64,000 bases of DNA from Prochlorococcus sp. AG-409-F19 (GTDB lineage Bacteria > Cyanobacteriota > Cyanobacteriia > PCC-6307 > Cyanobiaceae), in contig QCJV01000005.1 in NCBI GenBank assembly GCA_003215795.1, forward strand, positions 1-64,000. Direction: 5' to 3'. Positions 51,864-62,563 of this stretch are shown here, one piece after another. Position numbers and translations under genes: made by a program. The notes under the pieces were generated by a model that did not search any database, was not told the origin of the DNA, and worked only from the letters and a program-made list of their open reading frames with translations. How positions within the stretch are numbered: the first letter of the stretch is position 1; each line of letters opens with the position of its first letter.

Positions 51864-53006
51864 TTATTTTTTACTTTTTGGTTCAAAGGGGAGACGCTCA
51901 GTGCTTGAAATTGGTGAAGCTACCAATTCGTTCTTCCCTTGATTCCTGAGTTGATCATCAAGAATTTTTTGAAGGTTCTCTGGAAGCGCTTCCTTCGTTA
52001 ATAGAAAAGTTTGGAAGGCTTGGAACATATTTGCAATGACCATATACAAAAGTACTCCGGCTGGTAGAGGGAAAAATAGAAACATTCCCGTGATCATTAT
52101 TGGAGTTATCTTTTGAGCAGTTGCTTGTTGGGGATTTGGAGGCATCCCTTGGCCTGATAAAACTTGGGATATAACAAGAGTTATTCCAAAACCAGCTACA
52201 AGTATTGCAATGTCCCAATTAATTGAACCGTTAACATAAAATCCTACTTGGCCTAGAGCTTTTATAAATAGGAAGCCGCTTTTTGCAGCTAGTCCAGGTA
52301 TTTTACCTTCAATGGTTGCATCTCCTGGATATTTTGCAGTAACTGTCCCATCAGAGGAGACGGTTGCTAGTTCTGCCCCTTTTGTGACTTTCCATGTAGG
52401 TGAAAAATTAGAACCATTCTCGTAATTTTTTAGAACATTGTTGTAGTTTTCACCAGATAGGGTTTGAAGCTTTATTTTTACTGAGTCTCCAGCACCAATT
52501 TTAGTCCCTCCAGGTAATGCAGCTACTACAGGGAAGTGATCTTTATCAGATATAAAAATTGAATGTCTAGCTGTTTTGAAAGGCTTTGGTTCAACTGCCG
52601 CAACTTGCTCAGGTGGGAGAATTTTTAGATTTACTAGGTAGGGTACATCTGCAAAAGGTGAGCCTCTGAGTGTGGCAAAGAGGGCAAAGAGTATTGGCAT
52701 TTGCACCAAAAGAGGTAAACATCCAGCCAAAGGGCTGCCGAACTCACCCATGAGCTTTCCTAGTTCGTCTTGTTGCTTCTTAGGGTCATTTGCATAGCGT
52801 CTCTTTATCTCGGCCTGACGCTTTTGCATCACAGGCTGAGCTATTTTCATCCTTCGAGCACTTCTTATAGAACCAGCACTGAGAGGGAAAAGCGCTACAC
52901 GTATCACTATTGTCAGTGCAACTATTGCTAATCCATAGCTATGAAATAAACCGTAGAAGAAATCTAGAATCGGTATAAGAAGGTTGTCTGAGAGGAAACC
53001 GATCAC
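51864..53006 (-). CDS. yidC: Membrane protein insertase YidC/Oxa1
   Basis: [60 protein letters not shown]. Confidence 0.96.
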   Translation of the reverse strand: MIGFLSDNLLIPILDFFYGLFHSYGLAIVALTIVIRVALFPLSAGSIRSARRMKIAQPVMQKRQAEIKRRYANDPKKQQDELGKLMGEFGSPLAGCLPLLVQMPILFALFATLRGSPFADVPYLVNLKILPPEQVAAVEPKPFKTARHSIFISDKDHFPVVAALPGGTKIGAGDSVKIKLQTLSGENYNNVLKNYENGSNFSPTWKVTKGAELATVSSDGTVTAKYPGDATIEGKIPGLAAKSGFLFIKALGQVGFYVNGSINWDIAILVAGFGITLVISQVLSGQGMPPNPQQATAQKITPIMITGMFLFFPLPAGVLLYMVIANMFQAFQTFLLTKEALPENLQKILDDQLRNQGKNELVASPISSTERLPFEPKSKK

Positions 53007-53095
53007 GATGGCTTAATTGGAAAGGACAGAAGGCTCATGCCAGTACCTATTAAAGATAATAAGTTGCTAAAGGATTTGGTGAATTTAATTGAAGT

Positions 53096-53503
53096 TCAGA
53101 ACCCTGGCGATGTAATAGATGAATTTCGTGAACTTGTTTGATTAACTTGATTGTTAATAAATTCCTCAACTTTTCTGAAATTAGGCATTGACCTCATTTC
53201 TAGCCTTGACCCATCTTTCATTACTAAAACCATGTCTCCATATGAGCCAAGCCCTCTAGGGATAGATCTGACTTCCTTTATTTGGCTATAGGCTATTTGT
53301 GATTTATCTTTCCCGAGCCATCCACCAGTAACAGAAACTCGTTTATTAGTAACCTTGAACCTAAGCCATAAGGCTCTTGCTAAGGCCCCAAAAGTAAAAG
53401 GTAGGCCAATTAATGTTATCCCTGCGAGCAAGTTCAAGATTAAATCTTCTTTTGCAGGAGCGCCTTCGAAAAAAATTTGTTCTGAGGTTTTGATCATTAG
53501 CAA
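53096..53503 (-). CDS. PH-domain (bPH2-type) membrane protein
   Basis: Two TM segments then RFKVTNKRVSVTGGWLGKDKSQIAYSQIKEVRSIPRGLG. Confidence 0.8.
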   Translation of the reverse strand: MLMIKTSEQIFFEGAPAKEDLILNLLAGITLIGLPFTFGALARALWLRFKVTNKRVSVTGGWLGKDKSQIAYSQIKEVRSIPRGLGSYGDMVLVMKDGSRLEMRSMPNFRKVEEFINNQVNQTSSRNSSITSPGF

Positions 53504-53880
53504 AAACCAGCCTCTAAAAGTAATTTATCGCACTCTTCTAGTAGAAGCTTTGGCTTTTTATCTAAGCATCTAGGTTTAAAGCTAAGTAACGCCCATTTGT
53601 TTATGTGCTTCGATTTCTTAAATAGTCTTATTTTTAGATGGCTATGAACTAGCCGCCTTAGGCGGTTACGGATTACAGCCTTTTTACTAACTTTATTGCT
53701 TATTGAAATAGCGCAACGACAAGACTGGTTACAGGGGTGAGTTCTGTCTGGACTTATTAAATTTTGATTGGCTCTTGAAACTCTTAGAGTCATTGAAGGA
53801 CTGTTATAACGCTTTGAAGATTTGTGAATGTAGTCGAAACATTTATAACCTTTCAATCTCATCTCTTTAGGTAAAACCAT
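53497..53880 (-). CDS. rnpA: Ribonuclease P protein component
   Basis: CAISISNKVSKKAVIRNRLRRLVHSHLK; between yidC/PH genes and rpmH. Confidence 0.9.
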   Translation of the reverse strand: MVLPKEMRLKGYKCFDYIHKSSKRYNSPSMTLRVSRANQNLISPDRTHPCNQSCRCAISISNKVSKKAVIRNRLRRLVHSHLKIRLFKKSKHINKWALLSFKPRCLDKKPKLLLEECDKLLLEAGFC

Positions 53881-53909
53881 TTTAATTCTTTAGATCACTT
53901 TCGAGTTAA

Positions 53910-54047
53910 CTAGACGGCTATTCTAGACCTACCTTTTTGTCTACGGCTTCTAATAACATTTCTTCCGGTATGGGTTCTCATTCTGACCCTGAAGCCTGAA
54001 ACGCGTTTCCTTTTTCTACTTGTTCCTCCAAATGTTCTTTTAGTCAT
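53910..54047 (-). CDS. rpmH: 50S ribosomal protein L34
   Basis: Reverse-strand reading [45 protein letters not shown]; missing from the supplied ORF track. Confidence 0.97.
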   Translation of the reverse strand: MTKRTFGGTSRKRKRVSGFRVRMRTHTGRNVIRSRRQKGRSRIAV

Positions 54048-54099
54048 GAGTTGTACCTTCTTTTAAGAAATTTATTTATTGATTATCTAATTTATCAGT

Positions 54100-54717
54100 T
54101 CATTCGACAGCCATGTTCCAAGATCCAACATAACCAGATATTGGGACTGCCCCAGGTGATTGCGCATAGGCATGAAACTGAAACATTCCGGGCCTTCTAG
54201 GATTGATTAATTTCATTCTTAATGCATATGTGTTTTTATCGACTGGGATTGGATTGTCGGGGAAAATCTCAATAGATGTTTGATCTTTGCTGACTTCGAT
54301 AATTGCAGGGATATCTTCTAGGCATTTTGTCCTGGAACTATATCCTCCAATCTTTGCTCGGCATAGCTTAAGTTTTTCTGGTCTTATGTTCGCCTCGAAA
54401 TAATCTGGAACTTTAATTGTGAGTTTAAGAATCCCAGTCTTTCTCTCTCTTGGCCTTAGGAATAAATAATAGGTTGATCTTTCTTTTTTTTCATTTGAAG
54501 TTTGCAGATATTTGAGCTTCACATAATTTGGATCAGCATCCCACATAAAGTCGATACCATTATTTGCTACAACAGGCTTACTGTTAATTAACTCGTTTGT
54601 AGCAAAAGAACCAACAATTAAAGATGAACTGAATAAAACTTTGAAGGTAGTCCTTAAAATAGATTGTCTTTTTGACCGCTTAATTTGGGAAGGTCTTTTA
54701 AATGGGGAAAGGATCAT
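54100..54717 (-). CDS. DUF2808-like exported protein
   Basis: Signal-like N-terminus, TYYLFLRPRERKTGILKLTIKVPDYFEANI. Confidence 0.65.
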   Translation of the reverse strand: MILSPFKRPSQIKRSKRQSILRTTFKVLFSSSLIVGSFATNELINSKPVVANNGIDFMWDADPNYVKLKYLQTSNEKKERSTYYLFLRPRERKTGILKLTIKVPDYFEANIRPEKLKLCRAKIGGYSSRTKCLEDIPAIIEVSKDQTSIEIFPDNPIPVDKNTYALRMKLINPRRPGMFQFHAYAQSPGAVPISGYVGSWNMAVE

Positions 54718-54761
54718 TGCTAGGAATCTTTAATTTTTCCTCAAAGGTTGGGGAGTAGTTT

Positions 54762-55124
54762 TCAAGAGGATCTGTCAGGCCTTAACATACTTGCTTGGCC
54801 TAAATAAGTGTGTTTTATTACTTGATCATCTGCTAGTTGTACATGTGCAATGATTCTAATGCAATTCGCAAGATCACCTTGTACAAACATTTGCTGGCAG
54901 TCAAGTAAAGCAATTTTTTCCCATCCATGCTGTTTCCTTGCTATTGCTGCAGGGAAACAGGCATCTAGATCATTTGTTACGGAAAAGATAACTGAAATGA
55001 TTTGGGTTGGCTCTAGTTTGTTTCTTTTAACTAATTCAGAGATTAGTTCTTGTACTGCGCTTTCAATAGCTTCTAATGAGTTTTCTAAGCATGTAGTTGC
55101 TCCTCGTATTGCTTGAATGTTCAT
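54762..55124 (-). CDS. aroH: Chorismate mutase (AroH class)
   Basis: IRGATTCLENSLEAIESAVQELISEL, VIFSVTNDLDACFPAAIAR. Confidence 0.93.
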   Translation of the reverse strand: MNIQAIRGATTCLENSLEAIESAVQELISELVKRNKLEPTQIISVIFSVTNDLDACFPAAIARKQHGWEKIALLDCQQMFVQGDLANCIRIIAHVQLADDQVIKHTYLGQASMLRPDRSS

Positions 55125-55148
55125 TTGTACTATTTACTAGTTCTTCAT

Positions 55149-55958
55149 TTATGGCCTAAAGAGCCATAGAGGTTGCCCATTAGCAAGAAACTCCATATTT
55201 ATTATTTCCAATAGGTTTGAAAGTATTTTTCCTCCTGGCAATAGTCCAATTAATTTCTTTTTAGGTCTTCCTAGTGTAATTGGTTGTAGTTTCTCATCGA
55301 GATCTGCAAGTTTTGTTGCCAAGATTCTTGCATCATTTTCATCCCCTAGGTCATCTATTAATCCCAGTTCTTTTGCTTGAGCACCCGTAAATACTCTTCC
55401 ATCGGCAAACTCTTTAACTTTTTCTTCAGTTAGATTCCTACCTTCTGCAACTGCTTTAACAAATTGCTCATAGCTGCTATCTATAAGAGATTGAAGAAGA
55501 GCTCTCTCTTCAACTGTTAGAGCCCTATCCGGAGAAAGAATATCTTTGAACAAACCACTCTTAACTGTTTCGAAACGAATGCCAATTCGTTCAAGTAATT
55601 TGGAAAGATTATTGCCGCGAAGAATTACACCGATTGAGCCAGTAATAGTTCCAGGATTGGCAATGATCTTATCGGCAGATACTCCAACGTAAACTCCGCC
55701 AGATGCGGATACATTGCCAAAGCTTGCTACAACATGACACCCTTTTTGCTTTAACCTATTAATTGCTGCATGGATCTCCTGGCTATCACCTACAGTTCCT
55801 CCAGGACTATCAATGCGAAGTAGAAGAGCGGGGAACTCCCTTTTTTCAACTTGTCGCACTGCTTTAAGTACAAGTTTCCTTGTGGAGCCATTAATTGGAC
55901 CGTCAATAATTATCCGCGCTATCCGTTTTTTGGATTTGCGACGCCAGGGCCAGAGCAT
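55149..55958 (-). CDS. sppA: Signal peptide peptidase SppA
   Basis: LLLRIDSPGGTVGDSQEIHAAI, ASGGVYVGVSADKIIANPGTITGSIGVI; start probably MLWPWRR, not 56072. Confidence 0.93.
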   Translation of the reverse strand: MLWPWRRKSKKRIARIIIDGPINGSTRKLVLKAVRQVEKREFPALLLRIDSPGGTVGDSQEIHAAINRLKQKGCHVVASFGNVSASGGVYVGVSADKIIANPGTITGSIGVILRGNNLSKLLERIGIRFETVKSGLFKDILSPDRALTVEERALLQSLIDSSYEQFVKAVAEGRNLTEEKVKEFADGRVFTGAQAKELGLIDDLGDENDARILATKLADLDEKLQPITLGRPKKKLIGLLPGGKILSNLLEIINMEFLANGQPLWLFRP

Positions 55959-56011
55959 TTCTTTAGTACGTGTTCTATTGGATCTTAAAAAGAAGCTCGC
56001 GAACTGTGGCC

Positions 56012-56974
56012 ATGTTTGAGAAGTTGAATTGGTTGTTAATGGTTTTACCATTTGCATTATGGGGAACTGCAATGGCAGCGATGGCTCCTTTGGTAAATTC
56101 AGGAGGGCCAGAGCTTGTGGCTACTTTAAGGCTTTTACCTGCTGGGATAGCAATATTGCTTGTGGCTTTTTTCATGAATAGACCATTGGGAATTGCAAGA
56201 ATTGATTTAGGTTGGTTCGCTTTGTTTTGTTTAATTGATGGAAGCTTATTTCAGTTTTGTTTGGCTAGAGGTCTAGTTGAATCTGGAGCAGGCTTGGGTT
56301 CTGTTTTTATTGATTCTCAACCTTTAATTGTGGCGCTTTTGGCAAGAACCCTTTTTGGAGATCCAATCAATCCAATTGGTTGGATTGGACTAACCATTGG
56401 AATTGGGGGAATAGTTTGTATAGGAGTTTCTCCTGAACTTTTGGGGCACTGGTTCTTAATGCGAACTGAAGCATTTGAACTTGAGTTGTTTGGCCAAGGT
56501 CAAGGCTGGATGCTTTTTGCTGCTTTGGCAATGGCTTTAGGCACTGTCTTAATCAGATTTACTTGCAAAGAGAGCGATCCTGTAGCAGTAACTGGTTGGC
56601 ATATGGTTTTTGGAAGTTTTCCTTTAGCGATTTGGCATTTTTTATATTCAAGTAGACCTCTTTTCCCTGATTGGTCGATAAATGATTGGTGCCTAATGGC
56701 GTATTCCACTTTTTTTGGAAGTGCCTTGGCATATGGATTGTTTTTTTGGTTTGCTAGCAGGAAAGAACTTACAAGTTTCAGCACCCTTGCTTTTTTGACA
56801 CCTGTTTTTGCACTTATTTCTGGAGGAATATGGCTTGGAGAAAGACTTAATTCAATTCAATGGTTTGGAGCTTGTTTTGTTCTTGTATCAGTTTTTTTAG
56901 TTAGTCAAAGGTCTCGTCTGTGGGAGCCATTAAATAACTCTAAAAATCAATTAAATAAAGAAATAGAAGGATGA
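56012..56974 (+). CDS. EamA-family (DMT) transporter
   Basis: Ten hydrophobic segments with internal duplication; ATG MFEKLNWLLMVLPFALWGTAMAAM. Confidence 0.85.
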   Translation: MFEKLNWLLMVLPFALWGTAMAAMAPLVNSGGPELVATLRLLPAGIAILLVAFFMNRPLGIARIDLGWFALFCLIDGSLFQFCLARGLVESGAGLGSVFIDSQPLIVALLARTLFGDPINPIGWIGLTIGIGGIVCIGVSPELLGHWFLMRTEAFELELFGQGQGWMLFAALAMALGTVLIRFTCKESDPVAVTGWHMVFGSFPLAIWHFLYSSRPLFPDWSINDWCLMAYSTFFGSALAYGLFFWFASRKELTSFSTLAFLTPVFALISGGIWLGERLNSIQWFGACFVLVSVFLVSQRSRLWEPLNNSKNQLNKEIEG

Positions 56975-58059
56975 AATCAAAAATATTAAAAATTATTTTA
57001 ATTAGTACGCCTATAGGGTTTGTTGGAAGTGGAAAAGGCGGAGGAGTTGAGCTGACTTTGGTTTCTCTGATTAAAGGCTTGCTAGAACTGGGAAATGAGG
57101 TTACTTTAGTTGCACCAGAAGGCTCTAGGTTGCCTAAATCTTGTAAACGAGCTCAGTTGATAAATATACCAGGAATGACTCAAATTAGCTGGCAACATCA
57201 AGATAAAAATTCTCCAATAATAATTCCTATGAATGGAGTTCTGCCAAGACTATTAGATTGTGCATTAAATATTGCCAAAGATTATGATGCAATAATAAAC
57301 TTAAGTTATGACTGGTTACCTTTATGGGCTACGCCACATTTAGAGGTCGATATTTTTCATTTAATTAGTATGGGTGCTGTCTCGGAGGTAATGCGAAATA
57401 CGATAAACAACCTTTCTAAGACTCATCATAGAAGACTTGCTTTTCATACATATAGTCAGGCTTCTGATTACGATTTAAAAAAAGAACCTATTATTCTAGG
57501 AAATGGTTTTGACTTGAAGGATTATCACTTTAAAAAAGAAACAACAGGACCCTTAGGCTGGGCTGGGAGGGTCGCTCCTGAGAAGGGGCTTGAGGATGCA
57601 GCAGAAGTAGCTTCATCAATTGGCGAAACTTTACTTGTATGGGGTGTTGTCGAAGATAAGACCTACGCTAAAAATATAGAATTATCATTCCCTTTTGGAA
57701 CAATTGAGTGGAGAGGCTTTCTGAAAACTCATGATTTTCAAAATCAACTAGGTACTTGTAGGGCCTTTATTAATACACCAAAATGGAATGAAGCATATGG
57801 CAATGTTGTAATGGAAGCAATGGCCTGTGGTGTGCCAGTAGTTGCTTATGACCGGGGCGGACCTGGAGAATTGATTAAGTCAGGTTTAACGGGCTGGCTT
57901 GTTCCACCGGATGATGTTGATCAGCTGAAAATAGCCGTATCAAAAATAGATCAAATTGATAGGAATGATTGTAGAAATTGGGCAATTAAGTCTTCTTCTC
58001 ATATTGAATTTGCTCGTAAAGTTTACTCTTGGATTGTTTCTGCTATCGATAATCTATAA
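56971..58059 (+). CDS. Family 4 glycosyltransferase
   Basis: AYGNVVMEAMACGVPVVAYDRGGPGELIKSGLTGWLVPPDD. Confidence 0.88.
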   Translation: MKSKILKIILISTPIGFVGSGKGGGVELTLVSLIKGLLELGNEVTLVAPEGSRLPKSCKRAQLINIPGMTQISWQHQDKNSPIIIPMNGVLPRLLDCALNIAKDYDAIINLSYDWLPLWATPHLEVDIFHLISMGAVSEVMRNTINNLSKTHHRRLAFHTYSQASDYDLKKEPIILGNGFDLKDYHFKKETTGPLGWAGRVAPEKGLEDAAEVASSIGETLLVWGVVEDKTYAKNIELSFPFGTIEWRGFLKTHDFQNQLGTCRAFINTPKWNEAYGNVVMEAMACGVPVVAYDRGGPGELIKSGLTGWLVPPDDVDQLKIAVSKIDQIDRNDCRNWAIKSSSHIEFARKVYSWIVSAIDNL

Positions 58060-58659
58060 ATACTAAATATTAAACCATGCCCTTTAGATCAAGTAACTTC
58101 CATAATAAAATAATCTTTCTAAAGGACCTTGCAAAAATAGAATTTTCTTAGTTTTTACTTTTAGCTTGGGGTGATTAGGCATTTAATGAAAATCTGATTT
58201 TTAATTTGTCAATGAAGAATGGTGTAATCCAGGAATAAGCGTTGATAGCAAGGTAATAAAAGCTAAATAAATATAATAAGACTCACTAGCTTAGGAGCAA
58301 ATATTTGAGCTAGGGTTTTAATCAAGGCCTAAGGCAGAAGGTTTAATGCTTAGATTTCTCTTCTTGGTGACCTTGCAATGAGATTTCTTTAATCGCATTT
58401 AACAGAGCGTATGTAAGCCTGGACCTGTCTTTCTTTGAACAAATTATATTTGAATGAATAGGAGCGCGAATTTCCACGAGACAGAATCTAAAGAAAACCT
58501 TAAGCAAGCTTATCACGTGCCTCTTGATCCAGGTGGTTAGATTGAAATAAAAAGAGTTCTTAATTTCAAGGTTTATGATTGCTTGGTACCTTTACTTTGC
58601 CTTAGGGGTAGATTCATGGTGCCTGATAGATCAACTTTTTATTCAGGAGAGTTGCATTA

Positions 58660-58848
58660 ATGTCAAAAACTGATCTTAAAAATTTTATTATTAAGGTAAA
58701 TGAACTTAATGCTTTATTAGATTCATTGGAAACAGTCCCAAGTAGAAAAGCTAAGTTAGAAGCTTGTGAGAATCATGATCAGGTTGTTTCTCTTGCAAAG
58801 GATTGGGGCTTTGAAATTGGTAAAAGGTGGGGTGAATCCTCCCCATAG
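58660..58848 (+). CDS. Nif11-like small protein
   Basis: MSKTDLKNFIIKVNELNALLDSLETVPSRKAKLEACENHDQVVSLAKDWGFEIGKRWGESSP. Confidence 0.65.
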   Translation: MSKTDLKNFIIKVNELNALLDSLETVPSRKAKLEACENHDQVVSLAKDWGFEIGKRWGESSP

Positions 58849-58990
58849 GCTCTTGAGAATAGGAGAATCTAAATCTACTTTGAATGTATTAAAAGTTATT
58901 TAATAAACGATTAGCAAACAGCTTTGTATAGCAATTTCAGATGATTTTCCTTTGTTTAACTTTCTTGACTGTCTGCAGCCTTACTTATTG

Positions 58991-59128
58991 TTATGTTCCT
59001 GGAGGGGTAAAAAAACCCTGAGAATTTAGAAACCAAATCATTATAAATATTGGACCAAGACCAAACACTAGAAGTACTATTTTTTTTAATGCATTAGATG
59101 GTTCTTTCTCTTTTATTAGTTTAGTCAT
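58991..59128 (-). CDS. Small single-TM protein of unknown function
   Basis: Reverse-strand reading MTKLIKEKEPSNALKKIVLLVFGLGPIFIMIWFLNSQGFFTPPGT*; below ORF-track size cutoff. Confidence 0.55.
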   Translation of the reverse strand: MTKLIKEKEPSNALKKIVLLVFGLGPIFIMIWFLNSQGFFTPPGT

Positions 59129-59263
59129 TTTATGTTTAAAAAATTGTTCCTTAATTATATTATGCTTTTTTATAAAAAGAATTTTTAACCTTTATCTAAA
59201 TTTAGTAGATGCTTAGCAAATACAAAGATATTACCATTCACATTTTAAATCATTTTTTACTTT

Positions 59264-59321
59264 TTCTGTATAAATAAAAAAGCCCCGTCTATCAAGACGG
59301 GGCTTTTTTATTTATACAGAA
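59264..59321. terminator. Strong bidirectional intrinsic terminator
   Basis: 25-bp perfect inverted repeat CTGTATAAATAAAAAAGCCCCGTCT-ATCA-AGACGGGGCTTTTTTATTTATACAG, extended by two A-T pairs; 5 nt past the pcb stop. Confidence 0.95.
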
Positions 59322-59326
59322 GCTTT

Positions 59327-60397
59327 TTAAGTAGAACTAGCACTTAAGTTTAGTTTAGCTCCTAAATCCTTAAAGTTGTAGCCCATTGCACGCAAAGCAT
59401 GCCACAAATGTCCTTGAAGAGCAAAGAATCCAGCAATGTAGTGGAAATTAGCTGTAAAGCAACGTCCAGAATGACCTAGGGGAGCAATCCCATTGCTGTA
59501 GTCAATTGAATCAACAAAAGCTGGTGCAATTACAAAGGCCCTATTTAAAGGCTCACCATAAAACTCGACTGGATAAACTGTAGTGTTCTGAGAGCACCAA
59601 AATGCTGCAACAATTGCCATCCAACCAATACCAGCAAGGCTAAAAGAGAGAATTGCTTCAGCTGAAAGTAATCCAGCTCCTTTTAACCTGTCATATTCTC
59701 CCAAGCGCTTATCTTCCCATTTTGTAGAACCTGCTATTGCATGGAAGCAACCACCTGTAATCTCAATAAATGCAAGGAATGCATGGCCACCCATAACATC
59801 TTCTAAGCTATCTACATTTAAAAAATTAACCTGACGTTCCCAAATCATTGATAAATCGAGATTGTAGTTAACCTGTCTAACTGCACCAATAGCTGGATCA
59901 TAAATTCCATGAATTCTTGCCCATTCAACAAACCATGCACAAGCAAGACCGAATAAAATCAAATGGTGCCCAAGAATAAATGTTTGATTGTCTGGGTTGT
60001 CCCATTCCAATTTAAATTTTCTTGCTTGGGGAACTTCGCTTTTTTGCATATCATCTGGAAAATAAATAGCATGCAATAAGCCTCCTGCTCCATAAACCAT
60101 CGATAGGATCAGGTGGACTATAGCGATAGTTACAACTCCTGCTCCTGTCCAGATCCCTGCTTCATCGAAGCCAATACCTACTGATGCCAAGTGAGGAAGA
60201 AATACCAAACCTTGATCACCCATAGGTAAAGAAGGGTCAAAACGAGAAAGTTCAAAAAGGGTGTTTGACCCTGCTCCAAAAGCGATCATCCCCGTATGTG
60301 CAACATGTGAGGAAATAAACCGACCAGATCTGTTGGTTACTGAAGCATTTCCTGCCCAGTAGTCATAAGTGACGTCTGGATTCCCGTAAGTCTGCAT
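59327..60397 (-). CDS. pcb: Chlorophyll a/b-binding light-harvesting antenna protein Pcb
   Basis: CP43/IsiA-like six-TM protein: MQTYGNPDVTYDYWAGNASVTNRSGRFISSHVAHTGMIAFGAG. Confidence 0.96.
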   Translation of the reverse strand: MQTYGNPDVTYDYWAGNASVTNRSGRFISSHVAHTGMIAFGAGSNTLFELSRFDPSLPMGDQGLVFLPHLASVGIGFDEAGIWTGAGVVTIAIVHLILSMVYGAGGLLHAIYFPDDMQKSEVPQARKFKLEWDNPDNQTFILGHHLILFGLACAWFVEWARIHGIYDPAIGAVRQVNYNLDLSMIWERQVNFLNVDSLEDVMGGHAFLAFIEITGGCFHAIAGSTKWEDKRLGEYDRLKGAGLLSAEAILSFSLAGIGWMAIVAAFWCSQNTTVYPVEFYGEPLNRAFVIAPAFVDSIDYSNGIAPLGHSGRCFTANFHYIAGFFALQGHLWHALRAMGYNFKDLGAKLNLSASST

Positions 60398-60507
60398 AAA
60401 TTTAGACGTTCGAATGTATAGACATGACTAAACCTTACAGGCAGAATCTTTTTGTGCTCATATTTGTTAAATGTTTTTATTAAAAATAATGTTTCTTTTT
60501 GTGAGAA

Positions 60508-60720
60508 ATGAAAATGATTTATCCTAATAGGTTGTTTATATTTTTCAGCTCCTATAAAGCAGCTGCTTGGGACAATAAAGCTTTATTAAATTTGTTGAGC
60601 TCAACAATAGAGGCTCTAGTTTCATCAATGCAAGTTAGAAAACAAAGCGATCTGTTTAGAAGAACTAGAATCTATCCTGCACCGGTTGAATTTTTTTCTA
60701 ATGTTCAAAGGTCGTTTTAA
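60508..60720 (+). CDS. Small hypothetical protein
   Basis: 70 aa ORF MKMIYPNRLFIFFSSYKAAAWDNKALLNLLSSTIEALVSSMQVRKQ. Confidence 0.4.
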   Translation: MKMIYPNRLFIFFSSYKAAAWDNKALLNLLSSTIEALVSSMQVRKQSDLFRRTRIYPAPVEFFSNVQRSF

Positions 60721-61234
60721 GAGAGTGGCATTTTCGTAGGATCACACCACCAATTCTGGATACTAGTGACCTTATTAATTGGATTAAAATAAAAAGGCTC
60801 TTGCCACCTTTTATATCGCCTATACAAATAAAAGAAATTGAGAGTGTCAAAGCCGATTTAAATTATTTTAGGAATTATGAGGAGAGGATCTGAATGTTTT
60901 TTGAAATCTCTTTAGAGATTCAACAGCACTTTGATCGGACAGAGGAGCAACTAAATGCCCCTGAGGAATCTGAAGCCGTAATATGGATTGCTATTGCAAT
61001 ATTTAGCACTTTTCGAAGTTGCTAAGATTTCTTTAAAATGGATGGGGCAGCTCTCATCCGATGTCACCTGAAAATAAACCTTATTGGACGGATATGCACA
61101 AACTTTTGAAATCAGAGCCAATTCAATATCCCATTTATTTTTCTACTTATAAAAAAAATGGTACTTAAATTACTCTTTCCTAATCTTTAGGGACCTTAAC
61201 ATAAAAAATCAATCTGTTATTTAAATAAAAAAAC

Positions 61235-61741
61235 TCATATTGCTGCAATGAGCGAAGCGACAATCATTCCGACAAGCAATGCTATTACTGAAAAACTTCC
61301 TATCCAATATCCAAGGATATGATGCTTCTTAGTTGGATATCTTGGATAATATTCTTTTCCATCAATATAAATCATTGATGATCTAGTTAGAAATAATAAT
61401 ATAAAGATCCCCCCTAGATATGGCAAAGAAACAAAGAAAATCCATTTCCAAGACATACCAACATCCCTAATTCTTCTAACAGTTAATGGAAGAGCAATCC
61501 AAATACTTCCAAAAAATAATAATAAACCTACTATAGAAATGGTATAAAGAGGTATTGAAATAGCATTAGAAAGACCAGAAGAATCTAGCCCCTTACTAAT
61601 CCCTATAGCAAAAAGAAAAAATATATAAGATATGATAAAAATAATTGAATTTAAAATTATAAAGCTCCAATACTCTTTTCTTGTTGACTTCCCTTGAAAG
61701 TCAAAAGGTCTTTTCCAAGTAGAAATATAAGACTTAATCAT
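61235..61741 (-). CDS. DUF805 membrane protein
   Basis: WKRPFDFQGKSTRKEYWSFIILN, LPLTVRRIRDVGMSWKW. Confidence 0.85.
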   Translation of the reverse strand: MIKSYISTWKRPFDFQGKSTRKEYWSFIILNSIIFIISYIFFLFAIGISKGLDSSGLSNAISIPLYTISIVGLLLFFGSIWIALPLTVRRIRDVGMSWKWIFFVSLPYLGGIFILLFLTRSSMIYIDGKEYYPRYPTKKHHILGYWIGSFSVIALLVGMIVASLIAAI

Positions 61742-62563
61742 CAGAGTTTAAGTTTTCTAAATTTAAGTTTTATTCAATAATGAACTTAACTTAGTAATAA
61801 AATCAGGAATAATGAAATTTTATAGCATTTCTTGACAACAGAATTTGGCCAATTTGTAGAAACTTCGTTGATACAACTAGGATTTGTGCACTTATAGCGC
61901 CTTCTTTAACATCGCAAATCAGAGAAGTTGACTTCCCTCTTTTTAGACTATGGAAGAGTTGGGAACAGGAAATCTGGTTCCAAGATTTTCAAAACCAATT
62001 TCACTGATGATTCGCTTCTTTAAATGGGGACTTTCTCTTTTATAACTAGTACCTCTAATGGTTAATTTATATAGAATTAAGAAAGTTAATTACGAACAAA
62101 TTTAGCGAATTATCTATTTAATTGATTGTTTATAGCATCTTTAAAACCAAAAAATAATTTGAAAACAGAATTACTTTGTTAAGTCACTCAAAACTAAAAT
62201 TAAAAGCCATAGATTTAAATGTAGTAAATCCATTGCTGTACTTATGAGACTACTCAGGAATAAAATATATTTTTGATCTCCTCTTTCTTGCCTCTGATTT
62301 TAAATCTCTTTTTCGAATCAAGCTACTAGCTCTGAACCTAAGAAAATCTGACGAGAGCAGTCTTTCAAATCACTCTTAGATAAACAGTTATTCTGGAAAT
62401 GCCAGGTCTATGAAGAGCTTTTGTTAAAGGAAGGAAGCACTGCTAGATTCTCTTGGCCATAGTTCTCAAAAGAGAAACAACCATCGTGACTAAATCTGTT
62501 AAACTCATTTGACAAGTTCAATATGAAAATCCCAATTTTCAGCAAAAATTCTACTTTAATATT

